Source of the DNA: CBDBBY01 sp965203215
GTDB lineage: Bacteria > Pseudomonadota > Alphaproteobacteria > Rhodobacterales > Rhodobacteraceae
Reading direction: 5' to 3'
NCBI GenBank assembly: GCA_965203215.1
Contig: CBDBBY010000001.1
Coordinates: forward strand, 3,844,001 to 3,908,000
Length of the DNA: 64,000 bases
Position 1 is the first letter of the stretch, and the number at the start of each line of letters is the position of its first letter. The notes under the pieces were generated by a model. That model worked only from the letters and a program-made list of their open reading frames with translations, was not told the origin of the DNA and made no database searches. Below, piece after piece: positions 18,678 through 28,198 of the stretch. Position numbers and translations under genes: made by a program.

Positions 18678-20368
18678 GACATGTTCTTTGATGTCGTCCC
18701 GAATCGCAAATCGCCGCCCACCATCCTGATTCGCCAGTCCTACCGCGAGGGCGGAAAGGTCAAGAAGCGCACCCTCGCCAACATCACCAAGCTTCCCCCG
18801 GATACGGTCGAGAAGATCCGCTGGATCCTGCGCGGGGCCGACCCCGCCGATGCGCCCGCCGCGCTCGAAGCTCGCCGCCCGTCGCTTCCGGCCGGAGACG
18901 GCGGTCTCCACATTGGCGTCGCAGCTCGGACTGCCGGAGAACACGGACGAGGATCGGCTCTACGAAACCATGGACTGGCTGCTCGAGCGCCAGCCGAGGA
19001 TCGAGAAGGCGCTGGCGGAGAAGCATTCGGGCGAGGGAAGCCCCGTTCTCTGCGATTTGACCTCGGTCTGGAGCTACAGCCGGACCTGCTCGCTGGTCAA
19101 TCGAGGTTGCTCGCGCGACGGCAAGACGGGGCTGCCGCAAATCGAGTTCGGGCTGCTGTGCGACGCCGACGGGCGGCCGGTCGCCGTCGAGGCGTTCCCC
19201 GGGAACGCGTCCGACCCGTCCGCCGCGGCCGCACAGGTCGGCAAGCTCTGCGCCCGCTTCGGACTGAAGCGGGCGGTGTTCGTCGGAGACCGGGGCATGG
19301 CGGCGCAGGCGCGCGTCCGCGAGGAGCTCGAGCCGAACGGCTACGACTGGATCTTTGCCCTTAGGGCCGCCGGGATCCGCGCTTTGGCCCACGCTGTTCG
19401 ACGAGCGGGACATGGCGGAGATCGAATGCCGGGAGCTGTTCCCCGGCGAGCGGCTGGTCGTCTGCAGGAACCCTTTGCTGGCCGAAGAGCGGACCCGCAA
19501 GCGCAAGGACTTGATCGCGGCGGCGGCGCAAGATCTGATCGAGATCCGCCGGGCGGTCCGCCGGGACAAGCGGCCGCTCCGGAACGCGGACGCGATCCGG
19601 CGCCGCGCCGAGCGCGCCCTCGACAAGCGCAAGATGCGAAAGCATTTCGATCTGAGGATCGGAACGGGATCTTTCTTCTGGAGGCGCAGGAAGCGGAACA
19701 TCGCCGACGAGGCGGCCCTGGACGGGTTCTACGTGGTTCGGACCAACGTGCCGGAAAAGCGGATGTCCGCCGCCGTCGTCGAGACCTGCAAGAGATTGGG
19801 ACGGGTCGAGAGGGCGTTCCGGACGATGAAGGCATCCGACCTCCAGGTCCGGCCGGTCCGCCACCGCCGCGAGCCGAGGGTCCGCGCCCATCTCCTGATC
19901 TGCATGCTCGCGCACTATGTCGAAATGCGCATGCGCGAAGCGCTCGCCCCGATGCTGTTCGACGACGAGCGCGGCCCGGTCCGCGACTCGCCCGTCGCCA
20001 AGGCCGAGCGCTCGCCGCAGGCCAAGCGGAAGGCGGCCTCGAAACGCACGAGTCCGGGCGAGGACGTCCACGACTTCCGAGGACTGCTCGCGCAGATCGG
20101 AACGCCCGCGATGAACCGGATCGAGCCCTCGGAGCCGGGAAAGCCGGGATTCGACGTTCCCGCCTCGCCGACGCCGGCCCTCGCGAAGGCCGGCGACGGG
20201 AGCAGAATAGCACAGCCGAGATACAGAAGGTCCCCATGCGGTAGCCCCTCCCTAAAGCAGCGTGTCCAGTGGACGCACAGCCGGAATCCGCAAATTAGGC
20301 CGGACATTCAAAGAGTTGTTCAAAACAGCCCAGAGGAACTTCCGTTTAAGGAAGAAGATCGCGGGTAG
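18678..20368 (+). pseudogene. IS1634-like (IS4-group) DDE transposase, two frameshifts
   Basis: Three frames must be joined. Frame 3 from ATG 18678 gives a typical N-terminus (VPNRKSPPTILIRQSYREGG). From about 18850-18870 the next frame continues (SQLGLPENTDEDRLYETMDW), and from about 19375-19395 a third frame continues to 20368. Each switch equals one extra base. DDE-type residues are visible as Asp in LCDLTSVW, Asp in FVGDRGMA and Glu in RVERAFRTMK. The region is strikingly richer in G and C than its neighbours, consistent with acquisition from elsewhere. A 59-base copy of half of the MITE-like element lies in its 3' end. It should be inactive as written. Confidence 0.82.
20173..20231 (+). 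mobile_element. Half copy of the MITE-like element
   Basis: These 59 bases match 320-378 at 58 positions. The left arm of the palindrome (equivalent to 281-319) is missing. It lies inside the 3' end of the transposase remnant, so it may be the transposase element's own end or an insertion into it. Confidence 0.7.
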
Positions 20369-20593
20369 AAATTGCACTTCGAAATTCGTCGCCGCCCGCA
20401 AGGAAGTCTTCGGATAATTCATGGCTTGGATTTATTCCGCTTCCGCCGAATGACGCTGGCAGCGGACGCAAATTTGCGGATTCGCGTCTGGGATGGCGTG
20501 TCCATTCGGTCGATGGCTGTTGAATTTCTCGAACATGCATATAATTGCCGCGCATTGCATGAAACTCGCCGGTAAGTCTTGAGGGAGATTGGC

Positions 20594-21751
20594 ATGGGTC
20601 TATTCACGCCGTCCGCGACTTGGAAGCAAGATGAACATGAACTGTTTGCCGAATCCGTCAAACGCTTCTTCGCAGACGAAATGATCCCGAATGCAGAAAG
20701 GTGGGCGGACCAGCAATGCGTCGACCGAAGTTTTTGGGAGAAAGCGGGCAATGCCGGGTTGATGGGAGGATCGGTTCCGGAAGAATACGAAGGCAGCGGC
20801 GGGGGTATCGGGTTTGATTCCGTCGTTCTTTACGAGCAAGGCCGCGCAGGGGACAGCGGATGGGGCTACGGCATCCAGTCCATTGTGATTCACTATATAC
20901 TTGCTTTCGGAACGGAGGAGCAGAAGCAGCACTGGGTGCCCAAGCTTGTTTCCGGCGCGCGCGTCGGTGCATTGGCGATGTCGGAACCCGGATGCGGTTC
21001 GGACGTGCAATCGATTCAGACTTCAGCAGAAAGCGTCGGCAACCAATATCGAATAAACGGATCGAAAACCTTTATAACCAACGGCGGAACGGCGGATTTA
21101 CTCGTGGTCGCCGCGAAAACGGAAAAGGGCATCGGCGCGAAAGGGGTGTCGCTCATCGTGGTCGAAACCGAAGGGCTGGATGGATTCCGGCGGGGTCGAA
21201 GGCTTGAAAAGCTCGGCCAGAAAGGGAACGACACCTCGGAGTTGTTTTTCGACAATGCCGCGGTTCCGCTGACGAACTTGCTTGGCCAGGAAGAAGGCCA
21301 AGGATTCTATCAGCTCATGAAGCAACTGCCGTGGGAAAGGCTGTTGATCGGAATATCGGCGCTTGGCGCAATTGATTTCGCTCTGGCGGAAACTGTCGCG
21401 TACGTCCGTGAGCGCAAGGCGTTCGGAAAGAGGATCATGGATTTCCAGAACACTCGGTTCAAGCTTGCCGAACTCAAGACCAAAGCCGAAGTCCTGCGGT
21501 CCTTTTTGAACGATTGCATCGGACGGCTGGAGGCAGGGGCTTTGGACTCGGCAACCGCATCGATGGCGAAGTACTGGGGGAGCGAAACTCAAAACGTTGT
21601 CATGAATGAATGCCTTCAGTTGTTCGGCGGGTATGGGTTCATGACGGAATATCCGATTTCGCGCCTGTATGCCGATGCCAGAGTGCAAATGATTTACGGC
21701 GGCACGAACGAGATCATGAAGGAGCTGATCGCCCGATCGCTTGACAAGTAA
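20594..21751 (+). CDS. Acyl-CoA dehydrogenase family protein
   Basis: Predicted 385-residue flavoenzyme oxidising an acyl-CoA to the 2-enoyl-CoA. Family signatures include ALAMSEPGCGSDVQSI (near residue 125) and the C-terminal QLFGGYGFMTEYPISRLYADARVQMIYGGT-type region, with the catalytic-base position in YGGTNEIM. Length is normal. The ATG at 20594 has GAGGGAGA six bases upstream; an upstream TTG at 20579 is unlikely. It stands alone: electron-transfer flavoprotein, hydratase or thiolase genes are not adjacent, so the chain length or branched substrate cannot be assigned. Confidence 0.9.
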   Translation: MGLFTPSATWKQDEHELFAESVKRFFADEMIPNAERWADQQCVDRSFWEKAGNAGLMGGSVPEEYEGSGGGIGFDSVVLYEQGRAGDSGWGYGIQSIVIHYILAFGTEEQKQHWVPKLVSGARVGALAMSEPGCGSDVQSIQTSAESVGNQYRINGSKTFITNGGTADLLVVAAKTEKGIGAKGVSLIVVETEGLDGFRRGRRLEKLGQKGNDTSELFFDNAAVPLTNLLGQEEGQGFYQLMKQLPWERLLIGISALGAIDFALAETVAYVRERKAFGKRIMDFQNTRFKLAELKTKAEVLRSFLNDCIGRLEAGALDSATASMAKYWGSETQNVVMNECLQLFGGYGFMTEYPISRLYADARVQMIYGGTNEIMKELIARSLDK

Positions 21752-22256
21752 GGCTGATCGGCAATTCGGATGCTTTTCGCTCCCGAAACCGAATTTCGAA
21801 TGCTTGATCATAGAATGGTGCTTGAGCCGCGGTACCGAAGCGACAAGTGCGGCATGCACGCGCCAGCAGCAAATATTCTGCGTTTGCTATTTGGCCGAGC
21901 AGTTTTCGAGCATCCATATGCACGGCATTGTCGCAGAATGCAGTGCCTAATTCGATCTCTATGTCCAACAGAAGGATTCGGACCCATTCTCCAATGATCA
22001 AAAAGATGTCAAAATTGCCAAAATTTTAGGTGACATTTCGAATTCTGTTTCGTTTCGAGCAGCAGCCATGCGCGAAGCTGTAGATCGTCGCAAAGAAGTA
22101 CCGTGATTCAGTCCAAAGACTCAACAGAGCGGAAAGATTGCGTTCGGAAACGGATTAGGCTGAGGACTGCAGAACGCCGGTCGCAGAGTTGCCGTATCTT
22201 TCGACACGGCAGAGATGCTGACGGTCTTGTTTTCGTCAAGCATTTGTAAACTTATA
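21752..22256. other. Non-coding stretch before the lipoprotein pair
   Basis: About 500 bases with no credible gene; several small overlapping frames lack ribosome-binding sites. Nothing repeated or structured was recognised. Confidence 0.45.
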
Positions 22257-22285
22257 TTTACCCAATAGACCAAATGTCGTATGCT
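22257..22285 (+). promoter_or_regulatory. Putative promoter of lipoprotein gene 1
   Basis: TTTACC at 22257-22262 is followed after 17 bases by TATGCT at 22280-22285. The same arrangement, with TTTGCT and TATATC, precedes the paralogue. Confidence 0.45.
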
Positions 22286-22351
22286 AGACGGATAAATAGG
22301 AAATGCGCATGGAAACCAGAGGCAAATTCCATGCCAAAGGAGGTTAGACCA

Positions 22352-23425
22352 GTGAGCAAGATGAGAATAATGGTCGCGACTGCCAGCGCGAGCATTCTAA
22401 TGCAGGCAGGGTGTAGCGGCGGCGGTTCGCCAGCTACTTCTCAGTCCTCGATCGCCCGAGATTCAATCGAGCTTGGGGGTGGAGTAGCCGTTACTTCTTC
22501 GGTTATTCACGAATCTGCGGCTACTGCCGCGACTGCAAGAGCCAAATTCGGAAGCGTAACGCAATCAAGCAACGTAGCGGGCGAAGTTACGACTGATACG
22601 GCGAATGCTGAATTTGAAGAGGGGCAACTGCGGTTTTCCGTCACTCGCGCGGACGACTCTGTTGAGAACTTTGTTCCGCCGTCGGAGGAATTGGATGAGT
22701 TCGATGCGCCAGATTCAGATTCTGGAAGAAGTTCGCAAAGTTGGACGCTGGTTGGGTCGGCTGATGGGAACGCACGCTCAATTGCTTTTGCAGCTGCCAA
22801 TTGGAATCAACAGGCTGCGCAAACCGATTGGCTTGCCCAAGGTGTTTGGATACGAATCCCGGACATTGAAAATCCGACTCCGGAGAGCATCGAGATTGGC
22901 ACGTTCGTTGACGGTCCTGAAATCGAGCGCGATGCCGACTTGAGCGGCGTTGGCGGAACGGCGACTTACGGCGCAATAGTTTCCGGTCTCTACGTTGCGG
23001 AATTTCCTGATTCAGTTTCGCCTCAGGAATCCGATGAACCGCAAGTGGGCATATTCAATTCCGAATTGAGATTGGTAGCGGATTTTGTAGCGAACACCGT
23101 CAGTGGGAGCATCGGCGCCGAAAACGGAATCGAGATTATTGAATTTTCTGACGACGCAACACCAGAAAGAGTTTCCTACAGGATCAGTTTGGACAGCGCG
23201 ACAATCAACGACAATGGAAGGATTGAGTCGGGAAGCGTCAGCGTCAGAACAGATCTTGACCGGACTATTGCGAGCAGCGGATCTTGGAGTGGGCGTTTTT
23301 CGAGTGAAAATGCTGAAAGCGGGAATCCGCGTAGAGTCGGCGGAACAGTCGGGACTTCGTTTAGGGTTGGGTCACAATTGGACGTTGTGTTGCTTGGATC
23401 GTTCTTGGGTGCACCGGTCAATTAG
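22352..23425 (+). CDS. Tandem surface-type lipoprotein 1 (TbpB-like barrel C-terminus)
   Basis: Predicted 357-residue lipoprotein. A GTG at 22352 lies eight bases after the excellent ribosome-binding site AAAGGAGG, giving signal peptide MRIMVATASASILMQAGC with Cys at about residue 20. The frame is also open upstream to ATG 22274, with residues similar to those before the paralogue. The mature protein is Ser/Gly/Asp-rich and acidic. The region ARAKFGSVTQSSNVA, the block WNQQAAQ and the C-terminal SGSWSGRF then GTVGTSF then LLGSFLG are shared with the next gene. The ending resembles C-terminal barrels of transferrin-binding-protein-like lipoproteins; the function is unknown. Confidence 0.75.
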   Translation: MSKMRIMVATASASILMQAGCSGGGSPATSQSSIARDSIELGGGVAVTSSVIHESAATAATARAKFGSVTQSSNVAGEVTTDTANAEFEEGQLRFSVTRADDSVENFVPPSEELDEFDAPDSDSGRSSQSWTLVGSADGNARSIAFAAANWNQQAAQTDWLAQGVWIRIPDIENPTPESIEIGTFVDGPEIERDADLSGVGGTATYGAIVSGLYVAEFPDSVSPQESDEPQVGIFNSELRLVADFVANTVSGSIGAENGIEIIEFSDDATPERVSYRISLDSATINDNGRIESGSVSVRTDLDRTIASSGSWSGRFSSENAESGNPRRVGGTVGTSFRVGSQLDVVLLGSFLGAPVN

Positions 23426-23744
23426 CAACTGTATCTTTCTCCCTGACCGAACTGCCCCGGGTTTGCCCGAATCCCTTTCGCTGTTTTCTTTCGGCGGTCG
23501 GTGGGCAGCCGGTCAGGGAACTCTGCAAGCGCAGTTCAATTTTCGTCGCAGCGGACCAGCCGTTCGGCGAGTTGCTGAGCGTATTCGGCGGTGCGACGAT
23601 GACCGCCGTTTTGCTCGAGCGGTTCACGCACTATTGCGAGATTATCGAAGCCGGTAATGAAATCTGGCGGTTCAGAAATAGACCGTTGGCTGACCGGTCC
23701 GGTTGTCCCCGAAAGCGCCGCTGCAAGCCTTCAGTAAAAATTTG

Positions 23745-23773
23745 TTTGCTCAAATGTTATGTTCGCCTATATC
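23745..23773 (+). promoter_or_regulatory. Putative promoter of lipoprotein gene 2
   Basis: TTTGCT at 23745-23750, 17-base spacer, TATATC at 23768-23773. It parallels the promoter-like pair before lipoprotein 1. The region 23426-23740 shows no gene. Downstream, 23779-23828 resembles the leader 22286-22335 of gene 1. Confidence 0.42.
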
Positions 23774-23844
23774 TCGGGATGCGTATAAACAAGAAATGCG
23801 TATGGAAACCAAACGCAGGTTCCACGAATAGAGAGGCAATGTTC

Positions 23845-24909
23845 ATGAAAAAAAATACTATCGCAGTGGTCGGCGCGAGCATTCTGGTTTTGGCAGGATG
23901 CGGAGGCGGGTCGCCGGTGGTTTCTACTGCTACGGACCGTGATGAAGGAAATCCCGGTTCAGCGCAGATAGGAGATCTCATCCCTCCGTCCGAGACGACT
24001 CTGAGTGCCGCTAGTAGGGCGGCGGCAGCGAGAGCGAAATTCGGAAGCGTAACGCAGTCCAGCAACGTCGCCAGCGGCACTACAACGGATTCAGCAAGCG
24101 CCAGCTTTAGCGGAAATCAGCCGACCTTTACAGTAACCCGCTCCGGCGGGTCTGTGGAGAACTTTCGTCCTCCGTCGGATGCATCGGACGACCTGGACTC
24201 GACAGAAGACGGTCAGGGAGCTTGGACTCTGCGCGGACAAGAAAGCGGAAATTCAATTTCAATTGCATTTGTGGAGGCGAACTGGAACCAGCAGGCGGCT
24301 CAGAGTGAGTGGTTTGCCCGAGGCGTTTGGATAAAGACTGCCGACGCAGATAATCCTACGCCGCAAGATATCGAGATTGGCGCATTTGTAGACGGTCCTG
24401 AAATCGAATCGGATGCCGACTTGAGCGGGCTGAGCGGGACGGCCACCTACACGGGTTTGGTTTCCGGCATTTATGTGTCGACCGATGATGAACTGGACGT
24501 GGGGAGATTCAATTCCATTTTTAGCATGACGGCGAACTTCACGAACAGCACTATCCTCAGAGGGTGCGTCGGCTGCAACAATGCTGGCATTGAATATGAA
24601 GAGGGTTTCGACGACGACGAATCCTCATCAGGGAGGGTTCCTTACCGTTTGAGATTGGGAACGGCGACCATCCGAGACAATGGTCGGATCGAGGGTGGCG
24701 GGATCACCGCTGAAACGGATTTGGATGTGCCGATCTCGACTAGCAGTGGGTCTTGGAGCGGACGGTTTTCCGATAGAAACGTCAACGGGCGTCCGCGAGC
24801 GGTGGCGGGCACCTTGGGAAGTTCGTTCACGACCGGGACTGGGGCAGGAGCCGAAACTATCGTTTTCGTCGGATCCTTCCTGAGTCCTCCCGGGGAATGG
24901 GAGCAGTAG
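23845..24909 (+). CDS. Tandem surface-type lipoprotein 2 (paralogue)
   Basis: Predicted 354-residue paralogue of the preceding lipoprotein. The signal peptide is MKKNTIAVVGASILVLAGC, a textbook lipobox with Cys at residue 19. AGAGAGG lies about eight bases before the ATG at 23845; ATG 23839 and an extended ATG at 23779 are alternatives. Shared blocks include ARAKFGSVTQSSNVA, WNQQAAQSEW, FVDGPEIES, and the terminal SGSWSGRF, GTLGSSF and VGSFLSPP. An insertion with GCVGCNN adds two cysteines absent from copy 1. Probably an outer-membrane or surface-exposed beta-rich protein. The pair arose by duplication that included the leader. Confidence 0.77.
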   Translation: MKKNTIAVVGASILVLAGCGGGSPVVSTATDRDEGNPGSAQIGDLIPPSETTLSAASRAAAARAKFGSVTQSSNVASGTTTDSASASFSGNQPTFTVTRSGGSVENFRPPSDASDDLDSTEDGQGAWTLRGQESGNSISIAFVEANWNQQAAQSEWFARGVWIKTADADNPTPQDIEIGAFVDGPEIESDADLSGLSGTATYTGLVSGIYVSTDDELDVGRFNSIFSMTANFTNSTILRGCVGCNNAGIEYEEGFDDDESSSGRVPYRLRLGTATIRDNGRIEGGGITAETDLDVPISTSSGSWSGRFSDRNVNGRPRAVAGTLGSSFTTGTGAGAETIVFVGSFLSPPGEWEQ

Positions 24910-25396
24910 CCGGATTCCCGTTGCAAAGGGTTGGGTGCGTCTAATTTGTCACAGTTTTTGTGATTTCTGAGTTGGCCGGAATCTGGATTTGGTTTGATTT
25001 CAATTCCGGCCAACTTGGGCGTTCGGCTTCGTTCGTCAGCAGCACGGTCCAAGCCGGAATAACGATCCCGCGATTGATTTCTTAACCGATACTTCCACCG
25101 CAAAGTGCTTGTGAGCGGAAAACGGCCCTCGCTTGCGCGAATGAACCTGTTCGCTCCCAAGTACCTATTTTGAAAGACTTTTTTTATCGAGCGACTTTTC
25201 CTCACGAATATTGCTTCCTCGCTTTCGCCATCAGGCAGACCAAGCGGCCCGCGAGGCGGGCCGAACGAAAGATGCGGATATGCGAGCGTTGAGTTCCGGA
25301 TGCCGAAAGGCGCGCCTGGTGCAACATCCCTCTTGAGAGTTTCGGTTCATTGGCACGTTCCAATGTAAAAAAATTTCAAATGTCTCTGTAAATCCC
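24910..25396. other. Intergenic DNA after the lipoprotein pair
   Basis: No convincing gene. A G+C-rich tract near 25235-25265 gives way to an AT-rich stretch before the small exported-protein gene. No hairpin followed by a U-run was recognised. Confidence 0.4.
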
Positions 25397-25424
25397 TTTA
25401 CATGACATTTGAATTTATGCTAAT
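25397..25424 (+). promoter_or_regulatory. Putative promoter of the 52-residue exported protein
   Basis: TTTACA at 25397-25402, 16-base spacer, GCTAAT at 25419-25424, in an AT-rich stretch 57 bases before the start codon. Confidence 0.4.
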
Positions 25425-25480
25425 CAGACAATATCGAGCGAATCACCCGACTGACATCGGGCAACCAAAGGAGAAACAAG

Positions 25481-25639
25481 ATGACCAAGAGATTTGCCGC
25501 GTTCTTTTTCATGGCCGCTTTTTCTGTCGCGTTGATGGCTGGCGTATCCAACGCTGGAGATCTTCCGCCCAAAGTGGTCTCGTTGTCCACCATGTCCGAT
25601 GCAGATAGAGAGCAGGCGATGCTTCAAACGGGGAACTGA
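25481..25639 (+). CDS. Small exported protein, 52 residues
   Basis: The ATG at 25481 follows AAAGGAGA and starts a clear signal peptide: MTKR, a hydrophobic stretch AAFFFMAAFSVALMAG, then SNA-GD as a likely cleavage site. The mature peptide would have about 26 residues (DLPPKVVSLSTMSDADREQA and seven more). The TGA at 25637 is followed in the same frame by 97 further open codons to 25930, so this could be a truncated gene; the downstream residues have no recognisable family. I do not recognise the product. Confidence 0.6.
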   Translation: MTKRFAAFFFMAAFSVALMAGVSNAGDLPPKVVSLSTMSDADREQAMLQTGN

Positions 25640-26182
25640 TCCGTTTCCACCGATTTGCAGCGTCAATTGCGTCGCGCGCTTCGCGCCGCCTTTCCGAAAT
25701 TCGCTGGAGTCGACGAGAAAGTCGGCTTCGGCGAATTGAGCGGCAGTAGCCGACAAGCGCAGCTTGCCGGAGTTCAACGCGTCTGCCGTTGCTTTTTGGC
25801 CGAGGTCAAACCCGCGCTGTGTTTTTGTTCGATTTCTTTCAACAAACCGAAGTCGCATATGGGTGCCTGTCCGTCATGCCAACTCCATAGCGCCGTGCAG
25901 ACTGCTAAGTCGTGTCGCCGATTCACATAGCTGCAATGCTTAAAAAATCATGTCAGCCGGAAAGGGCCGAAATCCCTGCACCGTTCACTCACAAGCAGTT
26001 CGATTTGCCAAATGCCTGAATCGATGAATTTCCAGCACGATATCGATTTGCGCCGTTCGAAATCCTCAATTCGTTCTTGACGCGGCGGATCAAGCCGTTT
26101 CAAGGGATTCAAACAGCTATCTGCGGAGGTACGTTCAAGCATCCGCAAGCGCTATGCGCCGATTGAACCGGAGTCGCATGCA
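25640..26182. other. Region after the small exported protein
   Basis: The first 290 bases stay open in the same frame as the preceding gene beyond its TGA; the rest has no gene-like features. No promoter could be assigned to the EamA gene with confidence. Confidence 0.4.
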
Positions 26183-27067
26183 ATGATGTCGAGGAAAATT
26201 GCGATCCTGCTAGTGGTGACGGGAGCGGTCTTCATGAGCACGACCGGCATCTTCATGCGAATGCTGGAACACGCGGGGCCGTTCCAAGTTCTCCTTTATC
26301 GGGCGATCGGCTTGTGCGGAATGCTTGCTCTTTTGATTTGCATTCGCCGGCGCATTTCGTTTCCGGCGCTTCTGCGATCGCTCGACAGGCAGGACTTGCA
26401 GATCGGCTTCTGCCTTTCGATGGCGTTCACCGGGTTCGTGTTTTCGATCATGTACACTTCGGTGGCGTCCACGTTGTTCATAATCACTGTCTCTCCTTTG
26501 CTCGCCGCGAGCATCGCTTGGATATGGATCGGCGAAAAGCCGCACCCATTCACATGGCTTGCGATGGCGGCATCGAGCGGAGGCGTGATCCTGATGATCG
26601 GAGACGGGATTTCGACCGGTCGAACATTCGGAAACGTCTGTGCCTTGGTCGCGGCGGGCGCGTTCGCAATCATGCTTGTTCTGGCGCGCAAAAACCGGAA
26701 GACCGACATATTGGGAGGCACGTTCGTCGGCGGCGTCCTGTCGTCGATTTACGGGTTGATCTGCTCGATCGCGCTCGCAGGAAGCGTGCATGTCGAGATG
26801 TATGATTTGGCTTTGATCCTGGTCATGGGTGCGCTCGCGACGGGGCTCGGGATAGGATTGGTCACATGGGCCACGCCGTTCATACCTGCCGCCGAAGTCA
26901 GCGTTCTCGTGCTGGTCGAGAGCGCTTTGGGACCGGTCTGGGTGTGGATGCTCGGATTCGAGGGAATGACCAGAGTGGAGTTTCTGGGCGGAGCGATCGT
27001 GTTCGTTTCAGTGATCGCCCTGTCCTTGATGACCGCGAAGTCCAGCGTGCTTCACGATTCGCTTTGA
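26183..27067 (+). CDS. DMT-superfamily (EamA) transporter
   Basis: Predicted 294-residue inner-membrane transporter with about ten hydrophobic helices arranged as two EamA repeats (roughly residues 7-137 and 150-285). The first begins VVTGAVFMSTTGIFMRML; the second ends with VLVLVESALGPVWVWM, typical for the family. EamA proteins export or import small metabolites such as amino acids, nucleosides or sugar derivatives. It lies just upstream of the IclR gene in the same orientation, 241 bases apart, so it may or may not belong to that regulon. ATG 26186 is an equally possible start. Confidence 0.85.
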   Translation: MMSRKIAILLVVTGAVFMSTTGIFMRMLEHAGPFQVLLYRAIGLCGMLALLICIRRRISFPALLRSLDRQDLQIGFCLSMAFTGFVFSIMYTSVASTLFIITVSPLLAASIAWIWIGEKPHPFTWLAMAASSGGVILMIGDGISTGRTFGNVCALVAAGAFAIMLVLARKNRKTDILGGTFVGGVLSSIYGLICSIALAGSVHVEMYDLALILVMGALATGLGIGLVTWATPFIPAAEVSVLVLVESALGPVWVWMLGFEGMTRVEFLGGAIVFVSVIALSLMTAKSSVLHDSL

Positions 27068-27203
27068 GCGGCTCCCGATTTTTCATTTGGACCGGTCCGG
27101 TCAATCCGCCATTTGCTCGCGACTGCTCCAAACACTTCTATCGCCGTTCAAGAAATTGCGCATGGGCCGGAGGCTGTTGATCGTGATCGTTGCAAGCTTG
27201 AAA

Positions 27204-27220
27204 ATTTCATAATGTGAAAT
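27204..27220. promoter_or_regulatory. 17-bp palindrome, probable IclR-type operator
   Basis: ATTTCATAATGTGAAAT pairs with itself at seven of eight symmetric positions around a central A. Its size and TTTCA/TGAAA half-sites resemble operators of IclR-family regulators such as KdgR. It lies 89 bases before the iclR-type gene, which suggests autoregulation. Confidence 0.55.
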
Positions 27221-27308
27221 GAGTTTTGTCTATGAAAAAATCCATTGACAAAATTCGCGCGAAGCATCAGTCTCGAATTTGAAAGGCAGTCCGCTCGGAA
27301 TGAATTGA

Positions 27309-28157
27309 ATGGGAATTCCAGAGACAGATCGCAGCTATTCAGGGTTCCGGGCGGACGCGGCCGAATCGCGCGGGGTCGCCGAGGCGGGACCGAAACACGG
27401 CCGCCGCACCATCCAGTCTCTGGAGCGCGCTATCGATCTGCTTGAGATCCTGGCATCCGCAGGCGGCGGGATGGCGTTGACGGAAATCGCTCGAAGATCC
27501 GGACTCAACGCATCGACTTGCCACCATCTTTTGGCGACTCTCGCGAAGCGCGGTTTGGTCGGCCGGAGCGTTGGTCGCAACTATGTGCTCGGGCCTCGCC
27601 TCGCTCATCTTTCGGAGAGCCGACTCAAGCATTTCAGTTTCGTGGACGCCGCGCTCCCTGAGCTGAGAGAATTGAACGAGGTGACAAGGGAAAGTGTTCA
27701 ATTGGCTGCGATGCAGGGCAAATCCCTTGCTACGCTGGCGAAACTTGATTCGATGCTTCCTGTTCGCGTCGGATTCGACGACGAGTATTCAAGATCCGAT
27801 GCGGCGCATGCGACTGCGGCCGGAAAGGCGATTCTGGCTTGGCTTCCTGAAACGGAGATGGTTCGGATTGTCGGATCGGGCCCGCTCAAAAGCTTCACTG
27901 AAAAGACGATCCCGTCTTGCGAGGAGCTCCATGAAAATCTGCGTCTCGTTCGGCGCAACGGTTACTCGTGGGAAAACGAGGAGTTCCAGCTTGGAGTTGT
28001 CTGCGTCGGAGGCGCTGTTCGCGATCAAAGCGGCGCGGTCGTTGGCGCGATTGGCGTCTCAATGCCGAGGATGAGGGCCAAGGGGACCCATCTGGAGGCC
28101 GTCAAGCGGCGCGTGAAGGATTCCAGCCGCCGCATTTCCGCCATTTGCGGGAAATAG
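27309..28157 (+). CDS. IclR-family transcriptional regulator
   Basis: Predicted 282-residue regulator. The winged helix occupies about residues 32-95 (QSLERAIDLLEILASAGGGM, then TEIARRSGLNASTCHHLLAT). The C-terminal effector domain (about 100-280) includes the AAGKAILAWLP block and the conserved LGVVCVGGAVRDQSG ending. About 30 N-terminal residues look disordered. Ends 41 bases before the dehydrogenase gene and is probably the local regulator of the 28.2-38.2 kb catabolic genes. Members of this family respond to sugar acids, glyoxylate or aromatics; the effector cannot be read from sequence. A palindromic site lies upstream of its own gene. Confidence 0.88.
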   Translation: MGIPETDRSYSGFRADAAESRGVAEAGPKHGRRTIQSLERAIDLLEILASAGGGMALTEIARRSGLNASTCHHLLATLAKRGLVGRSVGRNYVLGPRLAHLSESRLKHFSFVDAALPELRELNEVTRESVQLAAMQGKSLATLAKLDSMLPVRVGFDDEYSRSDAAHATAAGKAILAWLPETEMVRIVGSGPLKSFTEKTIPSCEELHENLRLVRRNGYSWENEEFQLGVVCVGGAVRDQSGAVVGAIGVSMPRMRAKGTHLEAVKRRVKDSSRRISAICGK

Positions 28158-28198
28158 GCGGAATTGGTCCGCATGCCATTTCAAGGGAGGCATGCCCG

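Noticed and set aside
27245..27250. TTGACA as promoter of the iclR-type gene
   Set aside because: No acceptable -10 box occurs at 15-19 bases downstream, so the hexamer alone was not called.
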